Below, in pieces: positions 8,941 to 19,258 of a DNA stretch of 64,000 bases. The notes beneath the pieces are model-generated. The model had not been told where the DNA came from. It saw only the letters and a program-made list of their open reading frames with translations, and did not search any database. The stretch covers positions 62,001-126,000 of the forward strand of contig NZ_AJWX01000006.1 of NCBI RefSeq assembly GCF_000263855.1. The letters are read 5' to 3'. Each line of letters opens with the position of its first letter. Within the stretch, counting starts at the first letter, position 1. The translations under genes were made by a program, and so were the position numbers. Source of the stretch: Pseudomonas sp. M47T1. GTDB taxonomy: Bacteria; Pseudomonadota; Gammaproteobacteria; Pseudomonadales; Pseudomonadaceae.

Positions 8941-9663
8941 ATGAATCTCTTGCAAATGCTCAGCTTCGGTGACACCGGTTGGGGCATGGCGCTGCTCAAG
9001 GCAGCGGCCATGACCCTGCTGCTGACCCTGGCGGCGTTGCTGATCGGCGCCCTGGTGGGCAGCTTGGTGGCGGCGGCGAAACTCTCGCGCCAGCGCAGCC
9101 TGCGGTACCTGGGCGATGTCTACTCGATCCTGTTCAGAGGGATTCCTGAACTGTTGGTGATCTACCTGTTTTATTTCGGCGGCGCCAGCGTGGTGTCGGC
9201 GATCGACCACTGGTTTGGTGGCCAGGGCTACGTGGACGTGCCGCCGTTCCTGGTGGGCGCCATAGCGGTGGGGCTTATTTCGGCCTCGTATCAGGCCGAA
9301 GTCTACCGTGGGGCATTTATTGCGGTGGCCAAGGGCGAACTGGAAGCGGCGCTGGCCATCGGCATGAGCCGTGGCATGCGCATACGCCGCGTGCTGATTC
9401 CGCAGATCTGGCGTTACGCGCTGCCGGGCCTGGGCAACGTCTGGCAAATGAGCCTGAAGGACTCGGCGCTGATCTCGGTGATCGGCCTGGTGGAGCTGAT
9501 GCGCGCCAGCCAGGTGGCGGCCGGTTCCACCCGCCAGTACTTCACGTTCTACATCGTCGGCGGGGTGTGCTACCTGATCCTCACCGGGCTGTCGGGCCGC
9601 CTGTTCCACCTTGCCGAATCCCGCGTGCAGCGCACCCAGCGCCGCAACCCGACGCAGTCCTGA
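8941..9663 (+). CDS. Amino-acid ABC transporter permease (HisQ-like)
   Basis: 240-residue inner-membrane permease of the HisMQ/GlnP family, with about five membrane spans and the EAA loop (GELEAALAIGMSRGMRIRRV) that docks the ATPase. The start at 8941 (ATG) has GGGGTGA just upstream; an in-frame GTG at 8932 is within that Shine-Dalgarno and was rejected. It pairs with the permease at 9679. Confidence 0.93.
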   Translation: MNLLQMLSFGDTGWGMALLKAAAMTLLLTLAALLIGALVGSLVAAAKLSRQRSLRYLGDVYSILFRGIPELLVIYLFYFGGASVVSAIDHWFGGQGYVDVPPFLVGAIAVGLISASYQAEVYRGAFIAVAKGELEAALAIGMSRGMRIRRVLIPQIWRYALPGLGNVWQMSLKDSALISVIGLVELMRASQVAAGSTRQYFTFYIVGGVCYLILTGLSGRLFHLAESRVQRTQRRNPTQS

Positions 9664-9678
9664 GAAGGGGAAACACCG

Positions 9679-10416
9679 ATGATCGACTTTGCCTTTCTCG
9701 CCGACACCATGCTCAAGCTGCTGAGCGCTCTGCCCACCACCCTGACGCTGTTTTTCTCGTCCCTGCTGCTGGGCCTGATCCTGTCGTTGGGCGTGGTGTC
9801 CATGCGCGTCAGCCGCTGGTGGTTCCTGAGTTACCCGGCGCGCTTCTACATCATGCTGTTCCGTGGCACGCCGCTGCTGATCCAGATGTTCCTGATCTAC
9901 TACGGCCTGGGCCAGTTCCCGGCCATCCGCGACAGTTTCCTCTGGGTGGTGCTGAAGTCGCCTTACGGCTGCGCCGTGGTATCGCTGGCCATGTGCACGG
10001 CGGGCTACACCGCCGAGATTATCCGTGGCGGCCTGCAAAGCGTGCCCCATGGCCAGATCGAAGCCGGCCAGGCGGTGGGCATGAACCGCTGGACCCTGCT
10101 GTACCGCGTGATCGGCCCGGTCACCCTGCGCCAGGCGCTGCCGGCCTATTCCACCGAGGCCATCCTGCTGGTGAAGTCCACTGCCCTGGCCAGCCTGGTC
10201 ACCGTATGGGACGTGACCGGCGTGGCCCAGCAGATCATCCAGCGTACCTACCGCACCATGGAAGTGTTCATCTGCGCGGCGTTGATCTACCTGATCCTCA
10301 ATTTCCTCGTGGTACGGGCCGTGGCCTGGATTGAGCACCGGCTGTCGCCGCACCTGCGCGAACGCCCCCAGGGCTTGCCGGCGACGCCGGTGCCTGACGC
10401 CACCCCCCATTCCTGA
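9679..10416 (+). CDS. Amino-acid ABC transporter permease (HisM-like)
   Basis: 245-residue HisMQ-family permease. The typical [16 protein letters not shown] segment and the EAA loop ([20 protein letters not shown]) are present. Good Shine-Dalgarno GAAGGGG about 9 bases before the ATG. Forms the heterodimeric channel with the preceding permease. Confidence 0.93.
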   Translation: MIDFAFLADTMLKLLSALPTTLTLFFSSLLLGLILSLGVVSMRVSRWWFLSYPARFYIMLFRGTPLLIQMFLIYYGLGQFPAIRDSFLWVVLKSPYGCAVVSLAMCTAGYTAEIIRGGLQSVPHGQIEAGQAVGMNRWTLLYRVIGPVTLRQALPAYSTEAILLVKSTALASLVTVWDVTGVAQQIIQRTYRTMEVFICAALIYLILNFLVVRAVAWIEHRLSPHLRERPQGLPATPVPDATPHS

Positions 10417-10433
10417 TTGCAGCGGAGCTTGTC

Positions 10434-11225
10434 ATGAGTACTCAATTCCAGACCGCCCTGTCGGTCGCCAATATTCACAAGGCCTTCGGTGCAACCCAGG
10501 TGCTCAAGGGCATTTCTCTGGACGCCCACAAGGGCGACGTGATCTCCATTCTCGGTGCCAGCGGTTCGGGCAAAAGTACCTTTCTGCGCTGCATCAACCT
10601 GCTGGAAACCCCCGATGAGGGCAGCATTGTCCTGGACGGCGAAGCCATCGAAATGAAGCGCCACCGCGACGGCCGCCTGCTGCCAGGCAACCGCCGCCAG
10701 GTGGAAGCCATGCGCAGCAAGCTGGGCATGGTGTTCCAGAGTTTCAACCTGTGGTCGCACATGACTGTGCTGCAGAACGTCATCGAAGGCCCGATGCGGG
10801 TGCTCAAGCGCTCGCGTGCCGAGTGCGTGGAAGAGGCCGAGCAACTGCTGCACAAGGTGGGCCTGTACGAGCGCCGCGATTACTACCCGGCGCATCTGTC
10901 GGGCGGCCAGCAACAGCGCGTGGCCATTGCCCGGGCGCTGGCCATGAACCCGCAAGTGATGCTGTTCGACGAGCCCACGTCGGCCCTGGACCCGGAGCTG
11001 GTGGGCGAGGTGCTGCGGGTGATGCGCTCCCTGGCCGAGGAAGGCCGGACCATGCTGGTGGTCACCCACGAAATGGGCTTCGCGCGCCATGTGTCCAACC
11101 GCGTGGTGTTCATGCAAGGGGGCCAGATCGACTGCGAAGGCACCCCCGCCCAATTGTTCGAAGGCTTGCCGACCGAGCGTTTTCGCCAGTTCGTGTCCAG
11201 CCATCAGCAGCGTAACGCCGAGTAA
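10434..11225 (+). CDS. Amino-acid ABC transporter ATPase (HisP-like)
   Basis: 263-residue ATPase. Walker [10 protein letters not shown] (about residues 41-49), Q-loop VFQSFNLW, signature [15 protein letters not shown], Walker [15 protein letters not shown] and H-loop VVTHEMGF are all intact. The HisP-like insertion between Walker A and the Q-loop ([17 protein letters not shown]) points to a basic-amino-acid/histidine transporter, supporting a role in histidine uptake. Confidence 0.95.
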   Translation: MSTQFQTALSVANIHKAFGATQVLKGISLDAHKGDVISILGASGSGKSTFLRCINLLETPDEGSIVLDGEAIEMKRHRDGRLLPGNRRQVEAMRSKLGMVFQSFNLWSHMTVLQNVIEGPMRVLKRSRAECVEEAEQLLHKVGLYERRDYYPAHLSGGQQQRVAIARALAMNPQVMLFDEPTSALDPELVGEVLRVMRSLAEEGRTMLVVTHEMGFARHVSNRVVFMQGGQIDCEGTPAQLFEGLPTERFRQFVSSHQQRNAE

Positions 11226-11251
11226 ACGCTACCTAACCCGAGGATCGTTGT

Positions 11252-12718
11252 ATGGCTGGTTCAGTTGACCGTGCTGCAAGCGCGCCATTGATCGAAAAAC
11301 GCTCAATCGACTACATCCCTGAATCCGAGCGCCATGGTCGGTTATTCAGCCAGTTCACCCTGTGGCTGGGTGCCAACCTGCAGATCACCGCCATCGTCAC
11401 CGGCGCCCTGGCCGTGGTACTGGGCGGCGATGTGTTCTGGTCGCTGGTGGGCTTGTTCGCAGGCCAGTTGCTGGGCGGTGGGGTCATGGCCTTGCATGCG
11501 GCTCAGGGGCCGCGCCTGGGCCTGCCTCAGATGATTTCCAGCCGCGTGCAGTTCGGTGTGTACGGGGCGGTGATTCCGCTGGTGCTGGTGTGCCTGATGT
11601 ACATCGGCTTCTCGGCCAGCGGCTCGTTGCTGGCGGGGCAGGCCATTGCCCAGTTGCTGCAGGTGGATGACTGGAAGGGCATCGTCATCTTCGCCGCGCT
11701 GATCGTGGTGCTGACCATCTTCGGTTATCGAGTTATCCACCTGATCGGCCGCATCGCCAGTGTGCTGGGGGTGATCGCCTTCATGTACCTGTTCTACAAG
11801 CTGCTGGCCGGTAACGACATCGGTGCGCTGCTGGGCAACAAGCATTTCTCCCTGAGCAGCTTCCTGCTGGCGATTTCCCTGTCGGCGTCCTGGCAGATCG
11901 CCTTCGGCCCTTATGTGGCCGACTACTCGCGCTACCTGCCAAGCAAAACCCCGGTGGCCGGTACCTTCTGGGCCGTGGGCCTGGGCGCGGTGATCGGTGC
12001 GCAGGCGTCCATGGTGTTCGGTGTATTTGCCGCAGCCCTGGCCGGTTCGCAGTTCGCCCACCACGAAGTGTCGTTCATCGTCGGCCTGGGCGGCACCGGC
12101 GCAGTCGCCGCGCTGCTGTATTTCAGCGTGGCATTCGGCAAGGTCACGGTCACCACCCTGAATGCCTACGGCAGCTTCATGTCAATTGCCACCATCATCA
12201 GCGGCTTCCGGGGCAACCGCCACATCTCCAGCGCCCTGCGCCTGACCTACATCTTCCTGATGGTGGGCATGGCGACCTTGCTCGCGGTGCTGGGCAAGGA
12301 CTCGTTCCTCAAGGACTTCTCGGCGTTCATCCTGTTCCTGCTGGCGTTCTTTACGCCCTGGAGCGCCATCAACCTGGTGGACTTCTACTGCATCACCAAA
12401 GAGCGCTATGACATTCCTGCGCTGTCCAACCCCGATGGCCGTTATGGGCGCTGGAACATCCCCGGCATCACTATTTACGTGATCGGCGTGCTGATCCAGA
12501 TGCCTTTCATTTCCACGCACTTCTACACCGGCCCGCTGGTGGCCAGCCTTGGTGACACGGACATTTCCTGGATCATCGGCCTGGTGGTGCCTGCGGTCAT
12601 GTATTACCTGGTTGCCAAGCGCTGGCACGGTGCAGTGCCAGAGCGCCTGATCCTGCCTGATGAGCAGTCGCCGGTGCCGGTGCCAGCGGGGAAGGCTATA
12701 CCTCAGGGAACCTTCTGA
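11252..12718 (+). CDS. NCS1-family permease, probable urocanate/hut substrate importer
   Basis: 488-residue inner-membrane transporter of the nucleobase:cation symporter-1 (CodB/PucI) family with about 12 hydrophobic spans. Family-like segments: FTLWLGANLQITAIVTGAL, GPRLGLPQMISSRVQFG and ASWQIAFGPYVADYSRYLP. Permeases of this type inside pseudomonad hut clusters have been assigned to urocanate uptake (HutTu), as I recall; the assignment here rests on position between hut genes. Starts 26 bases after the ATPase gene, so it is probably in the same operon. Confidence 0.85.
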   Translation: MAGSVDRAASAPLIEKRSIDYIPESERHGRLFSQFTLWLGANLQITAIVTGALAVVLGGDVFWSLVGLFAGQLLGGGVMALHAAQGPRLGLPQMISSRVQFGVYGAVIPLVLVCLMYIGFSASGSLLAGQAIAQLLQVDDWKGIVIFAALIVVLTIFGYRVIHLIGRIASVLGVIAFMYLFYKLLAGNDIGALLGNKHFSLSSFLLAISLSASWQIAFGPYVADYSRYLPSKTPVAGTFWAVGLGAVIGAQASMVFGVFAAALAGSQFAHHEVSFIVGLGGTGAVAALLYFSVAFGKVTVTTLNAYGSFMSIATIISGFRGNRHISSALRLTYIFLMVGMATLLAVLGKDSFLKDFSAFILFLLAFFTPWSAINLVDFYCITKERYDIPALSNPDGRYGRWNIPGITIYVIGVLIQMPFISTHFYTGPLVASLGDTDISWIIGLVVPAVMYYLVAKRWHGAVPERLILPDEQSPVPVPAGKAIPQGTF

Positions 12719-12734
12719 CGTGTGAGTGCCGCCC

Positions 12735-13586
12735 ATGTTCCCCGATAACCTGACCTTCTCCATCGCCGACTGGGTCAACCGCGGCGTCGATGTCCTGGTG
12801 ACCCGCTATGGCGACTTTTTCCGGCACGTGTCCGATTCGCTGTTATGGCTGATCGTGCGCCTGGAAAGCGGCTTGCGTCTATTGCCCTGGTGGCTGTTGC
12901 TGCTGGTGGTGGGCGGCATCGCGCTGCATGCCACACGCCGGGTAGTCAGTGCAGTGGTGATCATGGGGTTACTGTTCCTGGTCGGGGCCGTGGGGTTGTG
13001 GGACAAGCTGTTGCAGACGCTGGCGCTGATGCTGGTGGCCACTGTGATTGCCGTGCTGATCGGCATCCCGCTGGGTGTGCTGGCCGCGCGCAGCAACCGC
13101 TTGCGGGCGGTGTTGATGCCGTTGCTGGACGTGATGCAGACCCTGCCCAGCTTCGTGTACCTGATTCCGGTACTGATGCTGTTCGGCCTAGGCAAGGTGC
13201 CGGCCATCTTCGCCACGGTGATCTACGCCGCACCACCGCTGATACGGCTGACCGACCTGGGCATCCGCCAGGTGGACCGCGAAGTCATGGAGGCGGTAAA
13301 CGCCTTTGGTGCCAGCCGCTGGCAGCAGTTGTTCGGTGTGCAGTTGCCGCTGGCCATGCCGAGCATCATGGCCGGCGTCAACCAGACCACCATGATGGCG
13401 CTGTCCATGGTGGTGATTGCCTCGATGATTGGTGCGCGGGGGTTGGGCGAGGACGTGCTGACCGGCATTCAGACGCTGAACATCGGCCAGGGCCTGGAGG
13501 CGGGGCTGGCCATTGTCATCCTGGCCGTGGTCATCGACCGCATCACCCAGGCCTACGGGCGTCCGCGCCACCAGGTGCACCCATGA
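12735..13586 (+). CDS. hutW: ABC transporter permease HutW (OpuAB/ProW-like)
   Basis: 283-residue permease of the glycine-betaine/proline type (BPD_transp_1). A long N-terminal region with two hydrophobic spans precedes the core (TVIAVLIGIPLGVLAARS, then DVMQTLPSFVYLIPVLMLFG), and the EAA-like loop is VMEAVNAFGASRWQQLFGVQ. ATG at 12735 gives the family N-terminus MFPDNLTF; a GTG nine bases upstream is also in frame. Its stop overlaps hutV (ATGA). No HutX-type binding protein is adjacent. Confidence 0.88.
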   Translation: MFPDNLTFSIADWVNRGVDVLVTRYGDFFRHVSDSLLWLIVRLESGLRLLPWWLLLLVVGGIALHATRRVVSAVVIMGLLFLVGAVGLWDKLLQTLALMLVATVIAVLIGIPLGVLAARSNRLRAVLMPLLDVMQTLPSFVYLIPVLMLFGLGKVPAIFATVIYAAPPLIRLTDLGIRQVDREVMEAVNAFGASRWQQLFGVQLPLAMPSIMAGVNQTTMMALSMVVIASMIGARGLGEDVLTGIQTLNIGQGLEAGLAIVILAVVIDRITQAYGRPRHQVHP

Positions 13587-14392
13587 TCGAGGTGCGCAAT
13601 GTGTCCAAGGTATTCGGTGCGCGGCCCGAGGCGGCCCTGGCCATGCGCCGCGAGGGGGCCAGCAAAGACCAGGTACTGGCGGCCACCGGCTGCGTGATTG
13701 GCGTGGATGACTTGTCGCTGACCGTGGAGCGCGGCGAGACCTTCGTGATCATGGGCCTGTCCGGCTCGGGCAAGTCGACCCTGGTGCGCCACCTCAACCG
13801 GCTGATCGACCCCACGTGTGGGCAGGTGCTGGTGGCCGGGCAGGACATTCTCGGCTACGACGGTGCGGCCCTGCGCGAATTTCGCCGGCATACGGTGAGC
13901 ATGGTGTTCCAGGGCTTCGGCCTGCTGCCCCATCGCACGGTGCAGGAAAACGTAGCCTACGGCCTGGCGGTGCGCGGCGAAAGCCGCCAGCAGTGTGCCG
14001 AGCGCGCCGCGCACTGGATTGCCGCGGTGGGCTTGCAGGGTTACGAAAAGGCGTGGCCGGCGCAGTTGTCGGGCGGCATGCGCCAGCGCGTGGGCCTGGC
14101 GCGGGCGCTGGCGGCGGACACCCAGGTGCTGCTCATGGACGAAGCCTTCAGCGCGCTGGACCCGCTGATTCGCGCCGAAATGCAGGACCAGTTGCTGGCC
14201 CTGCAAGACAACTTGCACAAGACCATCGTGTTCATCACCCACGACCTGGACGAAGCCGTCCGGCTGGGCAAACGCATTGCAATCCTTCGGGACGGCCGAC
14301 TGATTCAAGTCGGCGCCCCCGCGGATATTCTTCACCATCCGGCCGACGAGTATGTAGACCGTTTTGTCCGACGCCGGGTGGCCACTTATTAG
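13583..14392 (+). CDS. hutV: ABC transporter ATPase HutV (ProV-like)
   Basis: 269-residue ATPase of the quaternary-amine/histidine transporter class. The N-terminal insertion ALAMRREGASKDQVLAATG before the Walker A is characteristic of HutV/OpuAA. Walker A GLSGSGKST, Q-loop VFQGFGLLPHRT, signature LSGGMRQRVGLARAL, Walker B VLLMDEAFSALDP and H-loop FITHDLDEA are intact. Unlike ProV it ends without C-terminal CBS domains. Translationally coupled to hutW. Confidence 0.9.
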   Translation: MIEVRNVSKVFGARPEAALAMRREGASKDQVLAATGCVIGVDDLSLTVERGETFVIMGLSGSGKSTLVRHLNRLIDPTCGQVLVAGQDILGYDGAALREFRRHTVSMVFQGFGLLPHRTVQENVAYGLAVRGESRQQCAERAAHWIAAVGLQGYEKAWPAQLSGGMRQRVGLARALAADTQVLLMDEAFSALDPLIRAEMQDQLLALQDNLHKTIVFITHDLDEAVRLGKRIAILRDGRLIQVGAPADILHHPADEYVDRFVRRRVATY

Positions 14393-14405
14393 GGGAGCGC
14401 TGTAG

Positions 14406-15941
14406 ATGTTGTTGGCCGAAAACGTCGTAATCGCCGATGCGCGTATGCGTTGGCAGGATGTGGTCGCCGTGGCGCGCTTTGGCGCCCGGCTGGAGCTGTC
14501 CGCCCAGGCGTGGGCGCGAATCGACAATGCTCAGGGGATTGTGCAGCGCATCGTTGAAAGCGGCGAGCGCGCCTACGGCGTCAACACCGGCTTGGGGGCG
14601 CTGTGCAACGTGTCGTTGCAGGATGAACAGCTTAGCCAGTTGTCGCGCAATACGCTGCTCAGCCATGCCTGCGGGGTGGGCAAGCCGCTGACCGACGAGC
14701 AAACCCGAGCGATCATCTGCGCGGCGGTCATCAACTACTGCCAGGGCAAGTCCGGCCTGCATCGCCAGGTGGTGGAAGCCCTTTTGGCTCTGCTCAATCG
14801 CGGCATTACCCCGCAGGTGCCGTCCCAAGGCTCGGTGGGTTACCTGACGCACATGGCCCATATCGGTGTGGGCCTGCTGGGCATCGGCCCGGTGAGCTAT
14901 CGCGGGCAAATCGTCGACGCTGCCCAGGCGTTCGCCGCCGAGGGCCTGCAACCGGTACTGCTGGGCGCAAAGGACGGTTTGTGCCTGGTCAACGGCACAC
15001 CGTGCATGACCGGCCTTAGTTGCCTGGCGCTGGACGATGCCTGGCGCCTGACTGGCTGGGCCGACGTGATCGGCGCCATGAGTTTTGAAGCCCTGCGCGG
15101 GCAGATAGATGCCTTCGACCCGGCCATCATCAGCCTCAAGCCGCACCCCGGCATGCAGGTGGTGGCGCGCAACCTGCGCTGGCTGCTGGAAGGCAGCGAA
15201 GTGATCGCCAGCAGCCGCGGCATTCGTACCCAGGACGCCTTGAGTATCCGCTCCATTCCCCAGGTGCACGGCGCGTCCCGCGACCAGTTGGAGCACGCGG
15301 CGCGGCAGATCGAGATCGAGCTCAACTCGGCCACCGACAACCCGCTGCTGCTGGGCACCCCCGAGGATTACCGGGTGATGTCCCAAGCCAACCCCCACGG
15401 TCAGTCAGTGGCAATGGCCGCCGATGTGCTGGCCATCACCGTTGCCGAAATCGGCGCCATCGCCGAACGCCGCCTGGACCGCATGATCAACCCGTTGGTG
15501 AGCGGCTTGCCGGCGTTCCTGGTCAGCCAGCCGGGGGTCAACTCCGGGATGATGATTGTGCAATACGTGGCCGCCTCGCTGTGCGCGGAAAACCGCCAGC
15601 TGGCGCAACCGGCGGTTGTGGATAACTACGTGACCTCGGGCCTGCAGGAAGACCACCTGAGCATGGGCACCAACGCCTCGCTCAAGCTGCACCGGGCCCT
15701 GGAAAACTGCACGCAGATCCTCGCCATCGAGTACCTGCTGGCGGCCCAGGCGTTCGAGTTTCTAAAGGAACAGCGCTTTGGCGCTCGCACCGACGCCGCC
15801 TGGCGCCTGTTGCGCGAACACATTGCACCCTACGACCAGGACCGCTGGCTGGCACCGGACATCGCCACCAGCGCAGCCCTGCTCAAAGACCCGGCGCTGC
15901 TGGGCCGTACCTTCCCCGAATTGTTCCAGGAGACGTTGTGA
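14406..15941 (+). CDS. HutH-family aromatic amino-acid lyase homologue lacking the MIO triad
   Basis: 511-residue member of the histidine/phenylalanine ammonia-lyase family. Conserved: YGVNTGLG (Tyr57), VNGT (Asn196), [15 protein letters not shown]. The segment that should read GSVG-ASG-DLAPLAH reads [11 protein letters not shown] (residues 142-152): the Ala-Ser-Gly that cyclises to the MIO electrophile is absent and the loop is about three residues shorter. Also, DPYSLR of histidases is DALSIR here (Leu279 for the catalytic Tyr), and NFH is NPH. The frame is uninterrupted. It sits between hutV and hutI where hutH is expected. It probably corresponds to the HutH1-type paralogue of P. fluorescens hut clusters, which from memory is dispensable for histidine growth. 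Catalytic role unknown; classical histidase activity is unlikely. Confidence 0.85.
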   Translation: MLLAENVVIADARMRWQDVVAVARFGARLELSAQAWARIDNAQGIVQRIVESGERAYGVNTGLGALCNVSLQDEQLSQLSRNTLLSHACGVGKPLTDEQTRAIICAAVINYCQGKSGLHRQVVEALLALLNRGITPQVPSQGSVGYLTHMAHIGVGLLGIGPVSYRGQIVDAAQAFAAEGLQPVLLGAKDGLCLVNGTPCMTGLSCLALDDAWRLTGWADVIGAMSFEALRGQIDAFDPAIISLKPHPGMQVVARNLRWLLEGSEVIASSRGIRTQDALSIRSIPQVHGASRDQLEHAARQIEIELNSATDNPLLLGTPEDYRVMSQANPHGQSVAMAADVLAITVAEIGAIAERRLDRMINPLVSGLPAFLVSQPGVNSGMMIVQYVAASLCAENRQLAQPAVVDNYVTSGLQEDHLSMGTNASLKLHRALENCTQILAIEYLLAAQAFEFLKEQRFGARTDAAWRLLREHIAPYDQDRWLAPDIATSAALLKDPALLGRTFPELFQETL

Positions 15942-17164
15942 TGAAAACCCTGTGGCAGCATTGCCATGTGGCGACCATGGCCCATGGCAAATACTCGATC
16001 ATTGAAGACGCGGCGATCGTCACTGCCGGCGACGTCATCCGCTGGATCGGCCCACGCAGCGAGGCGCCGGTGGGGGAGGGCGTGGCTATCATCGACCTGG
16101 GCGGTGCCTGGGTAACGCCGGGGTTGATCGACTGCCACACCCACACGGTGTTCGGCGGCAACCGCAGCGGTGAGTTCGAGCAGCGCCTGCAGGGCGTCAG
16201 CTATGCCGAGATCGCGGCCGCCGGCGGCGGCATTGCCAGCACCGTGCGCGCCACCCGTGCCGCCAGCGAAGACGAACTGTTTGCCAGCGCGCGCAAACGC
16301 CTGGTCAGCCTGTTGCGCGACGGCGTCACCAGCGTCGAGATCAAGAGCGGCTACGGCCTGGACCTGGCCAGTGAGCGCAAGATGCTGCGGGTTATCCGTC
16401 GCCTGGGCGAGGCGCTGCCGGTCAGCGTGCGCGCCACCTGTCTGGCCGCCCATGCCTTGCCGCCGGAATACAAGGACCGCGCCGACGACTACATCGCCCA
16501 CATCTGCGACGAAATGCTCCCGGCGTTGGCGGCCGAGGGCCTGGTGGACGCCGTGGATGCGTTCTGCGAGTACCTGGCGTTTTCCCCGGCCCAGGTCGAA
16601 AAAGTGTTCCTCAGGGCCCAGGAACTGGGCATTCCGGTCAAGTTGCATGCCGAGCAGTTGTCATCGCTGGCCGGTTCCAGCCTGGCGGCGCGTTACCATG
16701 CGTTGTCGGCGGACCACTTGGAATTCATGACCGAAGATGATGCCCAGGCCATGGCCGCCGCCGGTACCGTGGCGGTGCTGCTGCCCGGTGCCTTCTACTT
16801 TCTGCGCGAAACCCAATTGCCACCCATGGATGCCTTGCGCAAGCACGGCGTGGCTATCGCCATTGCCAGCGACCTCAACCCCGGCACCTCGCCGGCGCTG
16901 TCGGTGCGGCTGATGTTGAACATGGCCTGCACGCTGTTCCGGATGACCCCTGAGGAAGCCCTGGCGGGCGCCACGCTCAACGCCGCCAAGGCACTGGGCA
17001 TGGGCGCAAGCCATGGCTCGCTGGAAGTGGGCAAGGTCGCCGATTTCGTCGCCTGGGACATCGAACGCCCGGCAGACCTGGCCTACTGGCTGGGCGGCGA
17101 ACTGAACAAGCGCGTCGTGCGTCACGGCGTGGAAGTCAACGTTGGAGAACTCAACCGTGGATAA
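15941..17164 (+). CDS. hutI: Imidazolonepropionase
   Basis: Hydrolyses imidazolone-5-propionate to N-formimidoylglutamate. 407-residue amidohydrolase-fold metalloenzyme. Metal ligands visible in [19 protein letters not shown] (HxH), LHAEQLS and a later SDLNPGT Asp; [16 protein letters not shown] is a strong family motif. ATG at 15941 overlaps the last base of the preceding stop (TGATG) with AGGAGA upstream. Confidence 0.97.
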   Translation: MKTLWQHCHVATMAHGKYSIIEDAAIVTAGDVIRWIGPRSEAPVGEGVAIIDLGGAWVTPGLIDCHTHTVFGGNRSGEFEQRLQGVSYAEIAAAGGGIASTVRATRAASEDELFASARKRLVSLLRDGVTSVEIKSGYGLDLASERKMLRVIRRLGEALPVSVRATCLAAHALPPEYKDRADDYIAHICDEMLPALAAEGLVDAVDAFCEYLAFSPAQVEKVFLRAQELGIPVKLHAEQLSSLAGSSLAARYHALSADHLEFMTEDDAQAMAAAGTVAVLLPGAFYFLRETQLPPMDALRKHGVAIAIASDLNPGTSPALSVRLMLNMACTLFRMTPEEALAGATLNAAKALGMGASHGSLEVGKVADFVAWDIERPADLAYWLGGELNKRVVRHGVEVNVGELNRG

Positions 17165-17975
17165 CGTCCTGACCTTCAAGCGCGGCCGCGTTCCGCTGCT
17201 GATCAGCATGCCCCATGCCGGCCTGTGTCTGAGCCCGGCGGTGGAAAACGGCCTGATCGACGAAGCCCGCAGCCTGCCGGACACTGACTGGCACATCCCG
17301 CGCCTCTACGACTTCGCCGACGAACTGGGCGCCAGTATCGTGGCCGCCAAGTATTCGCGATTTGTCATCGACCTCAATCGGCCTTCGGACAACAAACCGC
17401 TGTACGCCGGGGCCACCACCGGGCTGTACCCGCAGACCCTGTTTGATGGCGTGCCGCTGTTTCGCGAGGGGCAGGAGCCGTCCACCGCCGAGCGCGAGCG
17501 TTATCTCAATGAAATCTGGGTGCCCTACCACCGCACCATCGAGCAAGAGCTGGCGCGCCTGCGTGACGAGTTCGGCTATGCGCTGCTGTGGGACGCCCAC
17601 TCCATCCGCTCCCACGTGCCGCACCTGTTCGAAGGGCGCCTGCCGGATTTCAACCTGGGCACCTTCAACGGCGCCAGTTGCGACCCGGCGCTGGCTCGCC
17701 GGCTGGAAAGTGTGTGCGCAGGTTTCAGCGATTACAGCCACGTGCTCAATGGCCGGTTCAAGGGCGGGCACATTACTCGCCACTTTGGCGATCCGGCCAA
17801 TCACATCCACGCCGTGCAGCTGGAATTGGCGCAGAGCGCGTATATGGAGGAGTTTGAGCCGTTCAGGTATCGCGAAGACCTCGCGAAGCCAACCCAGGCA
17901 GTGCTCAAGGCGCTTCTGACCGAACTCATTGACTGGGCAGGCAGCCGATATCCATCAGGCAAAGGCCCGGTATGA
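17157..17975 (+). CDS. hutG: N-formylglutamate deformylase (amidohydrolase)
   Basis: Last step of the five-step hut pathway: N-formylglutamate to glutamate and formate. 272 residues, near the family length; motifs [38 protein letters not shown] and GGHITRHFG are those of the formylglutamate amidohydrolase family. GTG start at 17157 with GGAGAA upstream, overlapping hutI by 8 bases. It works downstream of HutF. No terminator hairpin with U-run follows; a repeat block starts right after the stop. Confidence 0.95.
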   Translation: MDNVLTFKRGRVPLLISMPHAGLCLSPAVENGLIDEARSLPDTDWHIPRLYDFADELGASIVAAKYSRFVIDLNRPSDNKPLYAGATTGLYPQTLFDGVPLFREGQEPSTAERERYLNEIWVPYHRTIEQELARLRDEFGYALLWDAHSIRSHVPHLFEGRLPDFNLGTFNGASCDPALARRLESVCAGFSDYSHVLNGRFKGGHITRHFGDPANHIHAVQLELAQSAYMEEFEPFRYREDLAKPTQAVLKALLTELIDWAGSRYPSGKGPV

Positions 17976-18286
17976 CGTAGGAGCCGCTGCCAGGCAGCGA
18001 AATGGTCCGCAGGGCCTTGGGTGGTGTCATGCCGATCGCGGGCCCGCTGTGCGGGCCTTCGCAGCCTGCGGCAGCTCCGGCCTTGCGGTAGCTACGAGCC
18101 TGTCGCGTGTGGCAGCGACTATCTTGTGGGGATCCTGTCGCTGCCGTCAGGGGGAAACCCAAGGGCCTGCAATGCCCCCTGACACCAAGGGGGCATGATC
18201 TGTAAGCGATTCGGGTTTATGATGCCTCACGGCACTTATGACAGAAGTCCCAGCAGGGATGACCCAATACCCTTACGGAGCGTGCA
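17976..18286. other. hutG-pip intergenic region (311 bp)
   Basis: About 115 bp are a repeat-family copy (17981-18095). The remainder, including ttttatgatgcctcacggca-like sequence before pip, contains no gene I can support; a pip promoter is expected here but I cannot place one with confidence. Confidence 0.6.
17981..18095. repeat. Interspersed repeat, family B copy 1
   Basis: Shares long blocks with 39338-39455: a ggtccgcag...cctt block, then tcatgccgatcgcgggccc, then gcgggccttcgcagcctgcg, then cagctccggc. Internally it contains inverted arms (cgcgggcccgc / gcgggcc). Noncoding, REP-like, but of a different family from the 'gcgggcagagcccgctccc' elements. Confidence 0.75.
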
Positions 18287-19258
18287 ATGCAGACTTTGTA
18301 CCCGCAGATCAAACCCTACGCCCGGCACGATCTGGCCGTGCAAGCGCCGCATGTGCTGTATGTAGATGAAAGTGGCTCCCCCGAGGGCCTGCCGGTGGTG
18401 TTCATCCACGGTGGCCCCGGCGCCGGTTGCGATGCCCAGAGCCGCTGCTATTTCGACCCGAATTTGTACCGAATTGTGACCTTCGACCAGCGCGGCTGCG
18501 GTCGTTCCACCCCCCATGCCAGCCTGGAAAACAACACCACCTGGGATCTGGTGGCGGACATGGAGCGCATTCGCGAGCACCTGGGCATCGACAAATGGGT
18601 GCTGTTCGGTGGCTCCTGGGGCTCGACCCTGGCGCTGGCCTATGCGCAAACCCACCCTGAACGCGTGCATGGCCTGATCCTGCGCGGTATTTTCCTGTGC
18701 CGCCCGCAGGAAATCGAATGGTTCTACCAGGCCGGCGCCAGCCGCCTGTTCCCCGACTACTGGCAGGACTACGTGGCGCCGATCCCGGCGGACGAGCGTC
18801 ATGACCTGCTCAAGGCTTTCCACAAACGCCTGACCGGCAACGACCAGATCGCCCAGATGCACGCCGCCAAGGCCTGGTCCACTTGGGAAGGCCGCACGGC
18901 TACCCTGCGTCCCAACCCCTTGGTGGTCGACCGCTTCTCCGAACCGCAGCGCGCGCTGTCCATCGCCCGCATCGAGTGCCACTACTTCATGAACAACGCG
19001 TTCATGGAACCGAACCAACTGATCCGCGACGTACCGAAAATCGCCCACCTGCCGGCGGTGATCGTGCATGGCCGCTACGACGTCATCTGCCCGCTGGACA
19101 ACGCCTGGGAGCTGCATCAGGCCTGGCCCAACAGCGAATTGCAGGTCATTCGCGACGCCGGTCACGCCGCCTCCGAGCCGGGTATCACCGATGCGCTGGT
19201 GCGCGCCTGTGACCAAATGGCCCGGCGTTTGCTGGACCTTCCCCTGGAGGAAGCGTGA
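18287..19258 (+). CDS. pip: Proline iminopeptidase
   Basis: 323-residue alpha/beta hydrolase of peptidase family S33 that removes N-terminal proline. Motifs: oxyanion HGGPGAGCD (about residues 45-53), [11 protein letters not shown], nucleophile elbow [13 protein letters not shown] (Ser about residue 111), and the acid/base region HGRYDVICP and DAGHAASEP. Its stop overlaps the dtd start (GTGA), so the two are coupled, as in other pseudomonads. Confidence 0.95.
   Translation: MQTLYPQIKPYARHDLAVQAPHVLYVDESGSPEGLPVVFIHGGPGAGCDAQSRCYFDPNLYRIVTFDQRGCGRSTPHASLENNTTWDLVADMERIREHLGIDKWVLFGGSWGSTLALAYAQTHPERVHGLILRGIFLCRPQEIEWFYQAGASRLFPDYWQDYVAPIPADERHDLLKAFHKRLTGNDQIAQMHAAKAWSTWEGRTATLRPNPLVVDRFSEPQRALSIARIECHYFMNNAFMEPNQLIRDVPKIAHLPAVIVHGRYDVICPLDNAWELHQAWPNSELQVIRDAGHAASEPGITDALVRACDQMARRLLDLPLEEA

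Noticed and set aside
8479..10410. Long antisense open frame (about 640 codons) opposite the hut ABC transporter genes
   Set aside because: Its translation is His/Gln/Arg-rich low-quality sequence, typical of the antisense of high-GC coding DNA, and the plus-strand genes carry clear family motifs.
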